64,000 nt of DNA from an uncultured Erysipelotrichaceae bacterium (GTDB lineage Bacteria; Bacillota_I; Bacilli_A; Erysipelotrichales; Erysipelotrichaceae). The notes under the pieces are model-generated. The model was not told the origin of the DNA, ran no database searches, and worked only from the letters and a program-made list of their open reading frames with translations. This document shows, in pieces, positions 17,785 through 27,153 of the stretch. The position numbers were made by a program, and so were the translations under genes. Where the stretch lies: contig CALUZH010000023.1 of assembly GCA_944325255.1 (NCBI GenBank), positions 18,590 to 82,589 of the forward strand. Reading direction: 5' to 3'. The number at the start of each line of letters is the position of its first letter. Position 1 is the first letter of the stretch.

Positions 17785-18897
17785 CTATTTCTCCTTTGTG
17801 ATGTATCGATAGCCAAATCCCGGCTTATCTTCTTGTCTTACCCGGCCGATGGCCATTGCTCCGTCGGCAACATCCCGTGTCACGGTCGAACCGGCAGCTA
17901 CCAAGGCTTGGTAGCCGACAGTTACCGGCGCAATAATATTGGAATTGCTGCCGATAAAGGCCTTATCTTTAATAACCGTCTTAAACTTATGAGCTCCGTC
18001 ATAATTAACCGTAATAACCCCGCATCCGATATTGACATCTTCACCGACATCCGCATCACCCAAATAAGTCAAATGAGCGGCCCGGGATATCTTGCCAAAG
18101 CGGGTATTTTTAAATTCCACGTAATTGCCGATACGACAACCGTCGGCGATTTCACAATGCATTCTGAGATGCGAATTAGGCCCTAATTTTACCTTATTAT
18201 GCAAAACCGAATTATCAATGCGGCTGGCCATAATATTGCAATCTTCGCCGACTGTGGCATCGATTAAATGACTGCCGGCAGTGATGGTGGTATTTTTGCC
18301 AATCTTGGTCTCACCTTCAAGATAGACATCCGGATATAGACATGCTCCTTTGGCAATTTCCACATCTTCACCAATATAAGTTTTATCAATATCGACAAAA
18401 CTAACACCATTAAGAAGATGACGATGATTGATTTCCTTATGCAGGTTTTTCGCAAAAGCTACGACATCTTCAGCACTTTTAACTTCCGTAATTTCTTCTT
18501 TTAAATTATAAGCTTCATATTTAAGCTTATCATAATGAATAAAATCTCGGCTTTCCATTGTAAAGATATCAAGAGTCTTGCCCCCATTCATCACTACGCC
18601 GGCGCCGCTGATATTAAATAAATCATGATAGACATCACTTTCAATAGCCGGATAATGAATACCGGTAATAATCACTCTTCCGGCTTCATCTTCAATATTT
18701 TCGATAATCTTTCTTACATCATCCAGAAAAATAACATCATCTAATGGCCATTTTTCTTTACTTACGACCAGGGTCTTTTGACTGCCGCCCTTTTTAAGCC
18801 GATTGACGGTATGGCCAAGCAATGTCTTATCAATAATACGCTGCATCGCTAGGTCTTGTCCGTCTTTTTTATCAACAAATACTATCGCTGTGTTCAT
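17785..18897 (-). CDS. glmU: GlmU-like protein: acetyltransferase half intact, uridylyltransferase half degenerate
   Basis: 370 aa against about 455 for full GlmU. The C-terminal left-handed beta-helix keeps the acetyltransferase signature (AAHLTYLGDADVGEDVNIGCGVITVNYDGAHKFKT, catalytic His in AAHLTYLGD), the acetyl-CoA pocket (GSNSNIIAPVTVG) and the end VADGAMAIGRVRQ. The N-terminal domain is short and lacks the nucleotide-binding LAAGxGTRM motif; it starts MNTAIVFVDKKDGQDLAMQR. So glucosamine-1-phosphate acetylation is expected, but UDP-GlcNAc formation would need another enzyme. The position between ispE and prs is the usual one for glmU. Confidence 0.85.
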   Translation of the reverse strand: MNTAIVFVDKKDGQDLAMQRIIDKTLLGHTVNRLKKGGSQKTLVVSKEKWPLDDVIFLDDVRKIIENIEDEAGRVIITGIHYPAIESDVYHDLFNISGAGVVMNGGKTLDIFTMESRDFIHYDKLKYEAYNLKEEITEVKSAEDVVAFAKNLHKEINHRHLLNGVSFVDIDKTYIGEDVEIAKGACLYPDVYLEGETKIGKNTTITAGSHLIDATVGEDCNIMASRIDNSVLHNKVKLGPNSHLRMHCEIADGCRIGNYVEFKNTRFGKISRAAHLTYLGDADVGEDVNIGCGVITVNYDGAHKFKTVIKDKAFIGSNSNIIAPVTVGYQALVAAGSTVTRDVADGAMAIGRVRQEDKPGFGYRYITKEK

Positions 18898-18937
18898 ATG
18901 CCTCCCCTTTTACCCCATTTTAACACGTTTTTTACAC

Positions 18938-19780
18938 TTACCGCCTGAGTAATTTAACTTCCCGGGCAAAGAAATGCCGATGCCGATATTTTTTTAAGCC
19001 GCGCATGATCAAATTATGATTGCGGCTGACGGCAATAAGGGTTGAACCGCTTCCCGACATAATGACCTTATCAAAGCCCATTTGTTCAAGATCATCGCGA
19101 ATTATCGCAATATCGGGACAAAGCGCCGCCGATGTCGGCTCTAAAGAATTAGCCATATGCGCTAAGATATTGGGATAATCATTGGCAATTAAGGCTTGAC
19201 GCAAAGCCAAGACATCAGGATGCGGACAAGTCTTAACATCCATTAAATCAAAGGCTTCCTTGGTTGAGACCCCATCCTTGGGTTTCACCAATAAGACATA
19301 AAAGGGCCAAGGAAAGCTGAAGGGCTCAAGTTCTTCACCGATTCCTTTAACCAAGGCCGGTTTATTCATTAGACAAAAAAAGACATCGGCACCGACATAA
19401 AGGGCTGCTTTCTGTTTAGCCTCATAATCCATATTTAATTGATAGCGTTCATTTAAAAGTCGGATTATCGCCGCTCCGTCAGCTGATCCCCCAGCCATCC
19501 CGGAACGGGTAGGTATAAATTTATTTAAATGAATCTTGAAATGATCATTGATATCATAGGTCTTGCGCATATATTCTAAGGCTTTAACCATCGTATTTTT
19601 ACCATTGAAGGCAATATATGGCCGATTGCAGCTAAAGGTCGTAAAACGGGAGGGTTGCAATTCTATTTCATCATAAAATGATGTCGGAACCATGATCATC
19701 TCTAATTCATGATAACCGTCATCCCGTACACCCTTAACATTTAAAGCTAAATTAATCTTGGCATAGGCCCGCTCTTTCAT
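18938..19780 (-). CDS. ispE: 4-diphosphocytidyl-2-C-methyl-D-erythritol kinase
   Basis: 280 aa GHMP kinase. The N-terminus RAYAKINLALNVKGVRDDGYHELEMIM and the ATP loop PTRSGMAGGSADGAA are diagnostic for IspE; MSGSGSTL is the third GHMP motif. It phosphorylates CDP-methylerythritol in the MEP isoprenoid pathway. It overlaps rsmA by 4 nt. Confidence 0.96.
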   Translation of the reverse strand: MKERAYAKINLALNVKGVRDDGYHELEMIMVPTSFYDEIELQPSRFTTFSCNRPYIAFNGKNTMVKALEYMRKTYDINDHFKIHLNKFIPTRSGMAGGSADGAAIIRLLNERYQLNMDYEAKQKAALYVGADVFFCLMNKPALVKGIGEELEPFSFPWPFYVLLVKPKDGVSTKEAFDLMDVKTCPHPDVLALRQALIANDYPNILAHMANSLEPTSAALCPDIAIIRDDLEQMGFDKVIMSGSGSTLIAVSRNHNLIMRGLKKYRHRHFFAREVKLLRR

Positions 19781-20610
19781 TTCAATACCTCATATATTTT
19801 TTTAAAAGCGACATCATCCAATTCTTCCGCCCTTACCGTCTCAGGTAAAGCCAGACTTTCATAAAGATAAGCTAACTTATCCTTAGAATAATAGTCCTTA
19901 AGATTATTGTATAAAGTCTTGCGCCTTTTGGCAAAAGCTCTTTTAACCAAAGCAAAAAAAGCTTTTTCATAATTAAAATCACGTTGCCTTTTCGGTATAA
20001 AAGAAATAACGGTACTGTCAACCTTGGGACGCGGATAGAAAACCGAAGATGGCACCTGCATCACCGTTTTAACATCATAAAGATAATTGACAATGAGACT
20101 TAAGGCATTATAGTCACTGTCTTTTACCTTGGCCTTAAAGCGGTCAGCTACTTCCTTTTGAACCATCACCGTGATTTTTAAAATATCGAGATTACTTTCA
20201 AAAAGTTTAAATAAGATCGGCGTAGTCACATAATAGGGAAGATTGGCACAAACATTAATTTGCTTATTGGCATAAAAAGCTTTTTTAAAATCAACATCCA
20301 TAAAATCTTCATGAATAATATGAATATTGGAAACATCCTTAAAATTATCTTTTAAAAGGGGAATTAGCTTAGGATCAATCTCATAAGCTACAACCTCCTT
20401 GGCATAACGGGCCAGCATTTGCGTTAAAGAGCCGATACCTGGGCCGATTTCCAGGGTAAGATGTTCCTTATCGGAACTTTGGGAAGCGATTTTAGTCACG
20501 ATATTGGCATCAATCAAAAAATTCTGCCCATATTTCTTTTGGGCCTTAAGGCCGTATCGGTCAAGGATTTCCCGAGTCACTTTCGGTGTGGCAATAATAT
20601 CAGACATCAA
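19777..20610 (-). CDS. rsmA: 16S rRNA (adenine1518-N6/adenine1519-N6)-dimethyltransferase
   Basis: 277 aa. KKYGQNFLIDANIVTKI, SAM motif I LEIGPGIGSLTQML, and the catalytic motif NLPYYVTTPIL are those of RsmA/KsgA. A C-terminal helical domain contains AFAKRRKTLYNNL. It dimethylates two adenines near the 3' end of 16S rRNA late in 30S assembly. It overlaps rnmV upstream (11 nt) and ispE downstream. Confidence 0.97.
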   Translation of the reverse strand: MMSDIIATPKVTREILDRYGLKAQKKYGQNFLIDANIVTKIASQSSDKEHLTLEIGPGIGSLTQMLARYAKEVVAYEIDPKLIPLLKDNFKDVSNIHIIHEDFMDVDFKKAFYANKQINVCANLPYYVTTPILFKLFESNLDILKITVMVQKEVADRFKAKVKDSDYNALSLIVNYLYDVKTVMQVPSSVFYPRPKVDSTVISFIPKRQRDFNYEKAFFALVKRAFAKRRKTLYNNLKDYYSKDKLAYLYESLALPETVRAEELDDVAFKKIYEVLK

Positions 20611-21142
20611 AAGCCTCCTTTAAAGTGGCATAAAGGCTTTGATAATCCAAGCCTAAATAATTCAGCCGTTTAAAAAGGGTCTTGGCATTACATTCACCTA
20701 AGGAAAAAGCCTTAGCCAAATAAAGCCGCCGATTCCGGGCATCTTCGCTTCCGTTTAGACCGAGTTTGATAAATTCATGATAAGTGAGACTTTCATCACG
20801 TTTTTCATAGGTCACAAGCTGCATCAAGGCCTTTTCGATGGTCGCTTTATCGGCATGTTCGACGCCGACTTTGGTAGAAGTACGGGCATCTTTTTTTAGT
20901 AAAAAAGCATTTTTTAAGCCCGGTAAAGCCTCATTGATGCGTCTTCTTAAATTTTCACCGGGACTGTCGGGATCCAAAAGTAAGATGACCCCGCTTTTTT
21001 CTTGGGCCTGGGCAATCAGGGCCAAAGTTTCTTTTTTTAAATGACTGCCGCCGGTTTCAATCGTATCGACTTTAAAAAAAGATTTTAATCTTTTAGTATC
21101 ATTTTTTCCTTCGACCACAAGGACTTCCTTAATTTCCCGCAT
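20600..21142 (-). CDS. rnmV: Ribonuclease M5
   Basis: 180 aa. An N-terminal Toprim domain (VLVVEGKNDTKRL, then ILLLDPDSPGENLRR with the metal-binding DxDxxG-like motif) and the M5-specific C-terminal region (HADKATIEKAL; LGLNGSEDARNRR). It matures the 5S rRNA ends in low-GC Gram-positives, which supports the taxonomic guess. It is the first gene of the rnmV-rsmA-ispE-glmU-prs run. Confidence 0.95.
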   Translation of the reverse strand: MREIKEVLVVEGKNDTKRLKSFFKVDTIETGGSHLKKETLALIAQAQEKSGVILLLDPDSPGENLRRRINEALPGLKNAFLLKKDARTSTKVGVEHADKATIEKALMQLVTYEKRDESLTYHEFIKLGLNGSEDARNRRLYLAKAFSLGECNAKTLFKRLNYLGLDYQSLYATLKEAFDV

Positions 21143-21186
21143 GCATCTATTATAACCAAGAGGCCCTTAAGATGTACAATTAAAAT

Positions 21187-21750
21187 ATGCAGGAAAAGAT
21201 GAAAAAACTTGGGACCTTATTTTTAGCCAACCTTTATATCTCCGCCTTCACCTTTGGCGGAGGCTTTGTCATTACCACCTTCATGCGTAAGAAATTTGTC
21301 AATGAACTGAAGTGGATCAGCGACGATGAGATGCTGGACCTAGTGGCCATTGCCCAAACCTGCCCGGGTTCCATCGCCGTCAATTGTGCCATTTTAAGCG
21401 GTTATCATATGGCCGGAGTAGCCGGGGTTTTAGTATCGACCTTAGCTACCATCCTTCCACCCTTTCTTATCATGATTGTCATCTATGCCTTTTATGCGGC
21501 CTTCAGTACCAATATTTATGTGGCCACCATTCTGGAAGGCATCTTTGTAGCGGTGACTGCCATCATCTTTGATACCGTTTTTGACTTGGGCTATAAGGTC
21601 TTTAAAAGCGGCAATATCTTTTTCTATATGTTAATGTTTATCGCCATTATCTTGGCTGTCGTCTTTAATATCAATGCCGTAAGCATCATCCTTTTAGCCT
21701 TAGTTTGCGGTATAGCCTATAGCGGCTTTAAGGCCTTAGCTCGGAGGTAA
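21187..21750 (+). CDS. Chromate transporter half-protein, subunit 1
   Basis: 187 aa, the short CHR form. FTFGGGFVITTFMRKKFV and IAQTCPGSIAVNCAILSGYHMAG are the two CHR signature blocks; about five or six membrane helices follow. Short CHR proteins work as pairs with opposite topology, and the partner is 2 bp downstream. In gut bacteria chromate is not the likely natural substrate. Confidence 0.92.
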   Translation: MQEKMKKLGTLFLANLYISAFTFGGGFVITTFMRKKFVNELKWISDDEMLDLVAIAQTCPGSIAVNCAILSGYHMAGVAGVLVSTLATILPPFLIMIVIYAFYAAFSTNIYVATILEGIFVAVTAIIFDTVFDLGYKVFKSGNIFFYMLMFIAIILAVVFNINAVSIILLALVCGIAYSGFKALARR

Positions 21751-21752
21751 GC

Positions 21753-22307
21753 ATGGAAAATATCATTGCCCTTTTTATTTCTTTTATTAAGATCGGTCTT
21801 TTTTCGATCGGCGGGGGCTATGCCGCCATGCCGCTTATTCAAAGTGAGACCCTACAAACCCATAATTGGCTGACGCTCAATGAATTTCATGATCTGGTAA
21901 CTATCGCCGAGATGACGCCAGGCTCCATCGCCATCAACGGTGCTACCTTCGTCGGCTATAAGATTGCCGGACTTGCCGGTGCTATAACGGCGACCTTTGC
22001 CGTCATTTTGCCTTCAATCATCTTGCTCAGCATCTTATCTTTTCTCTATTATCGCTATCGGCAAATGCCCTTTGTCCAAAATATCCTTTTAAGTTTAAGA
22101 CCGGTCGTTGTCGCCCTTATTTTCTCAGTAGCCATCAATATGTTTAAAAGTTCCATCATTGATGCCGGCGGCATCCTGACTATCATAAGCCTTCTTTTAT
22201 TGATTCTTTCCTTTTTCGCCTTACGCAAACTAAAGTGGTCGCCGATTTTGGTTATGGTCTTATGCGGCATCATCTATACCATAATTAAATTGGGCTTGCT
22301 AATTTAA
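21753..22307 (+). CDS. Chromate transporter half-protein, subunit 2
   Basis: 184 aa. FSIGGGYAAMPLIQSE and IAEMTPGSIAINGATFVGYKIAG repeat the CHR signature seen in the preceding gene. The two are co-translated (2-bp gap). The 3' end overlaps the convergent HAD gene by 23 nt. Confidence 0.92.
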   Translation: MENIIALFISFIKIGLFSIGGGYAAMPLIQSETLQTHNWLTLNEFHDLVTIAEMTPGSIAINGATFVGYKIAGLAGAITATFAVILPSIILLSILSFLYYRYRQMPFVQNILLSLRPVVVALIFSVAINMFKSSIIDAGGILTIISLLLLILSFFALRKLKWSPILVMVLCGIIYTIIKLGLLI

Positions 22308-23094
22308 AAAGACTTTTCAAGGTCTTTAAGACCCCATTATCATCATTGCTTGGGCAGATATAATTAGCTGTCCTTTTAACCTCTTCTAAGGCATTGGCCA
22401 TTGCATAACTGTAAGTAGCCTCTTTTAGCATCGCTATATCATTGCCATAATCGCCAAAGACCACACAATCATCCTTGGAAAGTTTAAAATAAGCTTTTAA
22501 AGCTCTTAAGGCATGGCCCTTGGATACCCCTTGGGCATTGACATCAATCCAATTTTGTCCGGCAATAGTCACATTGAAATGGGCCTTTAAATCTTTAAAT
22601 AAGGAATAAGCTTCCTGAGTCTTGCCTCCTTTTACAAAGTGGGCCACTTTAACTATCCGGTCATTTTTAAAAAGTTCATCCAAATTTTCATAATAAGCAA
22701 TCTTTTTATAATAAGTAGCTATATGTTGATATATAAAGGGATCAATATCCTTTTCAATATAGGCATTATGAAGGCCGGCAATCACTGTCGAACCAATGAA
22801 GTGGGAGCCGACTTTTTCTTTAATCATTTTAAGCTCTTCAAGATTTAAATCCTTACAAGTCAAAAGTTTATCACCGACATAAACAATAGCCCCGTTTTCC
22901 GCTATGATGACCATATCGGGATAAGCGGCAAATTGTTTTTTAAGATCGGGATATTGCCGACCGCTGGCAATACCGAAGGCAATACCCTTACTTGCCAATT
23001 CATTGATGACGCCATCAAGCTTTAAGGGCAGTCTCTTATAAGAATCCAATAATGTCCCATCCATATCACAGAGGACTAATTTACTTAAGTGCAT
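22285..23094 (-). CDS. Cof-type HAD phosphatase
   Basis: 269 aa. Motif I LCDMGTL-type: VLCDMDGTLLDSYKRLP; motif II IASGRQ; motif III and IV KGHALRALKAYF...VVFGDYGNDIAML. The C2-type cap between motifs II and III marks the Cof/YidA branch of sugar-phosphate and cofactor phosphatases. The substrate is not predictable. Confidence 0.92.
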   Translation of the reverse strand: MHLSKLVLCDMDGTLLDSYKRLPLKLDGVINELASKGIAFGIASGRQYPDLKKQFAAYPDMVIIAENGAIVYVGDKLLTCKDLNLEELKMIKEKVGSHFIGSTVIAGLHNAYIEKDIDPFIYQHIATYYKKIAYYENLDELFKNDRIVKVAHFVKGGKTQEAYSLFKDLKAHFNVTIAGQNWIDVNAQGVSKGHALRALKAYFKLSKDDCVVFGDYGNDIAMLKEATYSYAMANALEEVKRTANYICPSNDDNGVLKTLKSLFKLASPI

Positions 23095-23160
23095 TTAAAT
23101 TATTTCCTTTTTTCCCATGATATAATTTAAATGTGGAAAAATAAAGGAGATTTTTTATTT

Positions 23161-23961
23161 ATGGCTAAATTATACGGAAAAACCGCTTTGATTACCGGAG
23201 CCGCTGCCGGACTTGGCAAGGGTATTGCCGAAGTATATGCCAAGTACGGTGCCCAATTATGCCTCTTTGACCTTGATGAAAGCGTCAATGATCTTAAAGA
23301 AGAATTGCTTAAACAATATCCCGATGCCGCAATTATCACCTATGTCGGCAATGTCGCTAAATTTGATGATTTAAAGAAAGCCGTAAGCCAAAGTGTTGAA
23401 GCTTTTGGCGGTCTTGATATCATCTGTGCCAATGCCGGTGTATGCCGTTTGGCCCCTTTTGAAGAAATGAGTGATGAAGTCCGTGACTTACATATCGATG
23501 TCAATATCAAGGGTGTATGGAATACATGCAAGGCCGCAATACCGGAACTTTTAAAAAGAGGCAAGGGCGCTATTGTCATCGCTTCAAGTGTAACCGGTGA
23601 CTTGGTTGCCGATGCCGGCGAAACAGCTTATGCCCTTTCTAAGGCCGCCTTGGTCGGTTTAACCAAGGCCTTAGCGGTAGAATATGCCGATCGCCATATT
23701 CGGGTAAATTGTTCCCAATTGGGTTATGCCCGGACGCCGATGGTAGAAAAAATGGCCATTGAAACTAATCCCGATAATCCGGAAGCCGTAATTGATGATA
23801 TTGCCAAGGCCGTACCTTTAAAACGTTTGGCCAAACCGCAGGAAGTCGGCGAACTTTTTGCCTTTTTAGGCAGTGATGAGGCTTCTTATATAACCGGTGG
23901 CCAATTTGTGATTGACGGAGGCTCGACCTTACCGGAAACCGTCAGTATGGGAACCAAATAA
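23161..23961 (+). CDS. Short-chain dehydrogenase/reductase
   Basis: 266 aa from ATG 23161, which has AAAGGAG about 10 nt upstream; a longer frame starts at 23131 without a ribosome site. Cofactor loop TGAAAGLGKG, NAG motif CANAGV, catalytic Ser (IASSVTG) and YALSK. The C-terminus YITGGQFVIDGGSTLP is typical of classical SDRs. An acidic residue after strand 2 (LFDLDE) predicts NAD rather than NADP. A TATAAT box at 23121-23126 is its likely -10 element. Confidence 0.92.
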   Translation: MAKLYGKTALITGAAAGLGKGIAEVYAKYGAQLCLFDLDESVNDLKEELLKQYPDAAIITYVGNVAKFDDLKKAVSQSVEAFGGLDIICANAGVCRLAPFEEMSDEVRDLHIDVNIKGVWNTCKAAIPELLKRGKGAIVIASSVTGDLVADAGETAYALSKAALVGLTKALAVEYADRHIRVNCSQLGYARTPMVEKMAIETNPDNPEAVIDDIAKAVPLKRLAKPQEVGELFAFLGSDEASYITGGQFVIDGGSTLPETVSMGTK

Positions 23962-25005
23962 ATGAAAAAAGCAAATAAAGATCAAGAACGCAAGTATCAT
24001 ATGAATGAAAAGCTTCGCTTGCGCTATTCCAAGGTAAAGGCCGACTTATTAGACCTGGAAGAAGACACCACCAATACGGTCACTTCCCAACTTCGGGAGC
24101 TGGCCAAAGAAACGGGTCGGGGCATTTCTTCGGTCGAACGCTTAAAGGATGCCCTTTTGGATGAGGCCGATCTTTTGGAAGATGCTTCCGAAATCTTTTC
24201 CCGGATGCACACAAGCACCAGGCAAAGTGCCGATGAGATTAAAACCCGGATCAAAGAAGCCGAACAATATGAAAAAGAAAGTGATGCCAAGCATCGGCTT
24301 TTCAAGCCTAATCCGACTAATGCGATGATTGATTATGCCGAAGATTCAAGCAATCATTTTGCCCGAGGCAATACTTTCTATAAATTATTCTGGATCTTTT
24401 TCATCGGCTGCTTCGCCGGAGTCATTATTGAAATGATTTGGTGCTTTATCCGTACCGGTCATATCGAAAATCGTGTCGGTTTAATATGGGGACCCTTCAA
24501 TCTGGTATATGGTCTTGGAGCCTTAGCCCTGAGCTATTGTCTTTATAAGTATCGTAACCGTTCACCTTTTTATTCATTTGCCGGCGGTTTTGTGGTCGGC
24601 AGCATCATCGAATATTTCTGTTCCCTTTTTCAAGAAATGGTCTTTGGTTCAACCTCTTGGGATTATTCGCATATGCCCTTTAATATCGACGGCCGGATTT
24701 GCTTACTTTATTCAATCTTTTGGGGCATCTTGGGAGTTTTGTGGATCAAAGAAATTTATCCGCGTTTAGGCCGCTCAATATTAAAAATACCTAACAAAGT
24801 CGGAAAGGGTTTAACCTGGGTCCTTTTAGTCTTTATGCTTATTGACTCTTTGGCTTCCGGACTGGTCGTATATCGCTGGTCCAAACGGGTCGAAGGAATT
24901 GCCCCGCAAAACAGTCTTGAGCGAATTATCGACCAAAGCTATCCTGATAAGACCATGGAGTGGCTTTTCCCTAATCTTGAATTTAAAGCTTCCGATAATA
25001 CTTAA
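23962..25005 (+). CDS. CmpB-type (ABC_trans_CmpB) membrane protein with coiled-coil N-terminus
   Basis: 347 aa. The first 120 residues are highly charged and helical. From about residue 133 come five or six membrane segments containing GLIWGPFNLVYGLGAL, VGSIIEYFCSLFQEMVFGSTSWDYS and GRICLLYSIFWGILG, the conserved blocks of the putative ABC-transporter type IV family (PF06541). No ATPase is nearby, and its function is unknown. The start follows the SDR stop directly; ATG 24001 is an alternative start. Confidence 0.8.
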   Translation: MKKANKDQERKYHMNEKLRLRYSKVKADLLDLEEDTTNTVTSQLRELAKETGRGISSVERLKDALLDEADLLEDASEIFSRMHTSTRQSADEIKTRIKEAEQYEKESDAKHRLFKPNPTNAMIDYAEDSSNHFARGNTFYKLFWIFFIGCFAGVIIEMIWCFIRTGHIENRVGLIWGPFNLVYGLGALALSYCLYKYRNRSPFYSFAGGFVVGSIIEYFCSLFQEMVFGSTSWDYSHMPFNIDGRICLLYSIFWGILGVLWIKEIYPRLGRSILKIPNKVGKGLTWVLLVFMLIDSLASGLVVYRWSKRVEGIAPQNSLERIIDQSYPDKTMEWLFPNLEFKASDNT

Positions 25006-25030
25006 AAAGAGGCCAAATGCCTCTTTTTTT
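25005..25030. terminator. Bidirectional terminator
   Basis: AAAAGAGGC-CAAAT-GCCTCTTTTTTT lies between the convergent CmpB-like gene and the HAD gene; T runs flank it on both strands. Confidence 0.85.
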
Positions 25031-25032
25031 AA

Positions 25033-25743
25033 TTAAAGATAATGATCAATATGATCGAACAATTCCGCAAAACTTAATACCGGCACCTTAGCTTCATCAA
25101 TATTGCCGATAGCCGTATCTTTGATAAGCAATGAGTCGATCCCTAACATTGAAGTAGGCTCAATATCCTCTTTAATATCATTGCCGATCATCAACACTTC
25201 ATTCGCCTTAAGTCCGGTCATCTTTAAGATATCTTGATAATATTCCGGATTAGGCTTACAGTGTCCCATATTTTCATAGGTGGTTATTAATTCGAAGTCT
25301 TCACATTTTAAATTGATCCACTCTAAGCGCGTCTTAACAGCTACATAGGGGAAGATAGGATTAGTCGCCAAGATTAAACGGATATCCTTTTTTTGGAGTT
25401 CATCAATTAATTTACGAGCTAAAGGATTGGCATAAGTAGCAGCCTTAGCCCCATTAAATTCCCTTTCATAAAAGCCGTTATAAGTCTTTTTAATTTCCCT
25501 GATATCTTCATTTAGCAAATCTTTTAAATCATCCTCAAAGACTTGCCAAAAGACAGTTTCGTTAGTATTCTTGCCGTCATTTTTAACCATGGCCTTAGTC
25601 CCCTTCCAAACCGCGGCAATAACCCTTTGGGGATCATAGTCCTTCATTTTTACCAGTAGTCCGAAATATAATTTCACAAATTCTTCCTGGCTGGGCATCG
25701 GCAACAAAGTACCATCTAAATCAAATAACAGTGCTTTTTTCAT
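25033..25743 (-). CDS. HAD-superfamily hydrolase (YjjG/phosphoglycolate phosphatase-like)
   Basis: 236 aa. Motif I LFDLDGTLLPM, motif II LATNPIFP, conserved Lys in GHCKPNPEYY, motif IV MIGNDIKEDI. A helical C1 cap follows motif I. The start overlaps ybaK by 4 nt. It is probably a small-phosphate or nucleotide monophosphate phosphatase. Confidence 0.9.
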   Translation of the reverse strand: MKKALLFDLDGTLLPMPSQEEFVKLYFGLLVKMKDYDPQRVIAAVWKGTKAMVKNDGKNTNETVFWQVFEDDLKDLLNEDIREIKKTYNGFYEREFNGAKAATYANPLARKLIDELQKKDIRLILATNPIFPYVAVKTRLEWINLKCEDFELITTYENMGHCKPNPEYYQDILKMTGLKANEVLMIGNDIKEDIEPTSMLGIDSLLIKDTAIGNIDEAKVPVLSFAELFDHIDHYL

Positions 25744-26228
25744 TCTTCCACCTCACACAAATCTTTTACTTCCGCACCTAAATAAGCAATCAGCTTCTTA
25801 CTTTCAAGTAATAATGAAATGCCCATCTTACCACCTGATATTTCAATCTTTTCATAATTTAATACCCTGATATCAAAGGCCACTCGATGTTTTTTAAGGA
25901 TGCCGATGGGTGTTGTTGCCCCTCGGGTATAACCGACTTCCTTAAGCAAGTCCTTAACTTTAATCATCGAAAGATGTTTAACCCCCAGGGCTTTGGCACT
26001 CTTTTTAAGATCGATTTTGGCCTTTACCGGAATACATAAAATAAATAAATCCTTATCGCACTTTAAAGACAGCGTCTTAAAACAGCTTTCCGGATCAACA
26101 CCGATAAGCTCACTGACCTTAAGACCGTCAAAATCTTCGGGATCAATATCATAAGTAAAGACTTCATAAGGAATATGGGCTTCATCCAAAAGCCGCATCG
26201 CATTGGTTTTAATCTTCTTCATAAGCAA
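25740..26228 (-). CDS. ybaK: Cys-tRNA(Pro)/aminoacyl-tRNA deacylase YbaK
   Basis: 162 aa. The YbaK fold is marked by CFKTLSLKCDKDLFILCIPVKAKIDLKKSAKALG and YTRGATTPIGILKKH, with the catalytic lysine in FKTL. It hydrolyses Cys-tRNA(Pro) mis-made by ProRS. It overlaps the pseudouridine synthase gene by 20 nt. Confidence 0.92.
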   Translation of the reverse strand: MLMKKIKTNAMRLLDEAHIPYEVFTYDIDPEDFDGLKVSELIGVDPESCFKTLSLKCDKDLFILCIPVKAKIDLKKSAKALGVKHLSMIKVKDLLKEVGYTRGATTPIGILKKHRVAFDIRVLNYEKIEISGGKMGISLLLESKKLIAYLGAEVKDLCEVEE

Positions 26229-27123
26229 TCTCTTCCATCAAGTGTCGAAATTCGCCCCAAAGCGGAGCCTTAATGACCATCTCTTCTTCTTTAAAAGGAT
26301 GATAGAAAGTCAATTCATAAGCCAATAAGCCCATATTTTTCATAATATCGCTTTTTTTGCCATAAAGCTTATCATTCAAAATAGGATAGCCTTCACTGCT
26401 TAAATGAACCCTTATTTGATGAGTACGACCGGTCATAATGCGACAATCCAAAATACTGTAACCACGCTTGGAAAAACCCAAAGAAACCGCCTTAGTCAAA
26501 GCTTTTTGACCATTTTTATAAACCAGCATCTTAGCGGCATTATGACGATCACGGCCAAGGGGCTTATCAATAATAAATCTTGTGCCCTTATTTATCTTGC
26601 CGGATACTATCGCCAAATAACGGCGTCTGATCATTTTCTGGGCCAGCATTGAATCCAAAAGCGGCTGCATCACCGGACTTTTAGCGAAGGCCACAAGCCC
26701 CTGGGTATCGACATCCAAGCGATGCAGGGGTTTGGCAAGACAATAATCTTCTTTCTTATCATATAAATATCCTTCAACTGCCTTTTGCAGGCAATCCTTG
26801 CCTTGGCCGTCATCATGGACCAGCAAGCCACAGGGCTTATAGACAATTAAAAAGATTTCATCTTCATATACGACCACCGGTTTTTCCTTTTTATAATGTT
26901 CATAAGTATATAACTCGGGATAAAGACATAATTCCAGTTGTTTACCCCTAAAAACACTGTCTCTTTTTAAGGGCTGGCCGTCAATTTTGATACCCTGATT
27001 TTGAATAAGCAGATGTTGCCATTTGCGGGAAGGAATAAAGATATCAAAAAAAGCTTGAGTATTCTCAAGCCCGATATCTTTTAAGGCAATCTCCATATTC
27101 TTTCCCAGCAAACGATATTCCAT
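26209..27123 (-). CDS. RluA/RluD-family pseudouridine synthase
   Basis: 304 aa. The catalytic motif HRLDVDTQGLVAFAKS carries the active-site aspartate; GRTHQIRVHLSSEGYPILNDKLYG is the second conserved block. The N-terminal 80 residues resemble an S4-like RNA-binding region. It isomerises uridines in rRNA or tRNA; which positions cannot be told. Confidence 0.93.
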   Translation of the reverse strand: MEYRLLGKNMEIALKDIGLENTQAFFDIFIPSRKWQHLLIQNQGIKIDGQPLKRDSVFRGKQLELCLYPELYTYEHYKKEKPVVVYEDEIFLIVYKPCGLLVHDDGQGKDCLQKAVEGYLYDKKEDYCLAKPLHRLDVDTQGLVAFAKSPVMQPLLDSMLAQKMIRRRYLAIVSGKINKGTRFIIDKPLGRDRHNAAKMLVYKNGQKALTKAVSLGFSKRGYSILDCRIMTGRTHQIRVHLSSEGYPILNDKLYGKKSDIMKNMGLLAYELTFYHPFKEEEMVIKAPLWGEFRHLMEEIAYEED

Positions 27124-27153
27124 GCCTATATTCTAATTTATTTTAAAGGAAGT

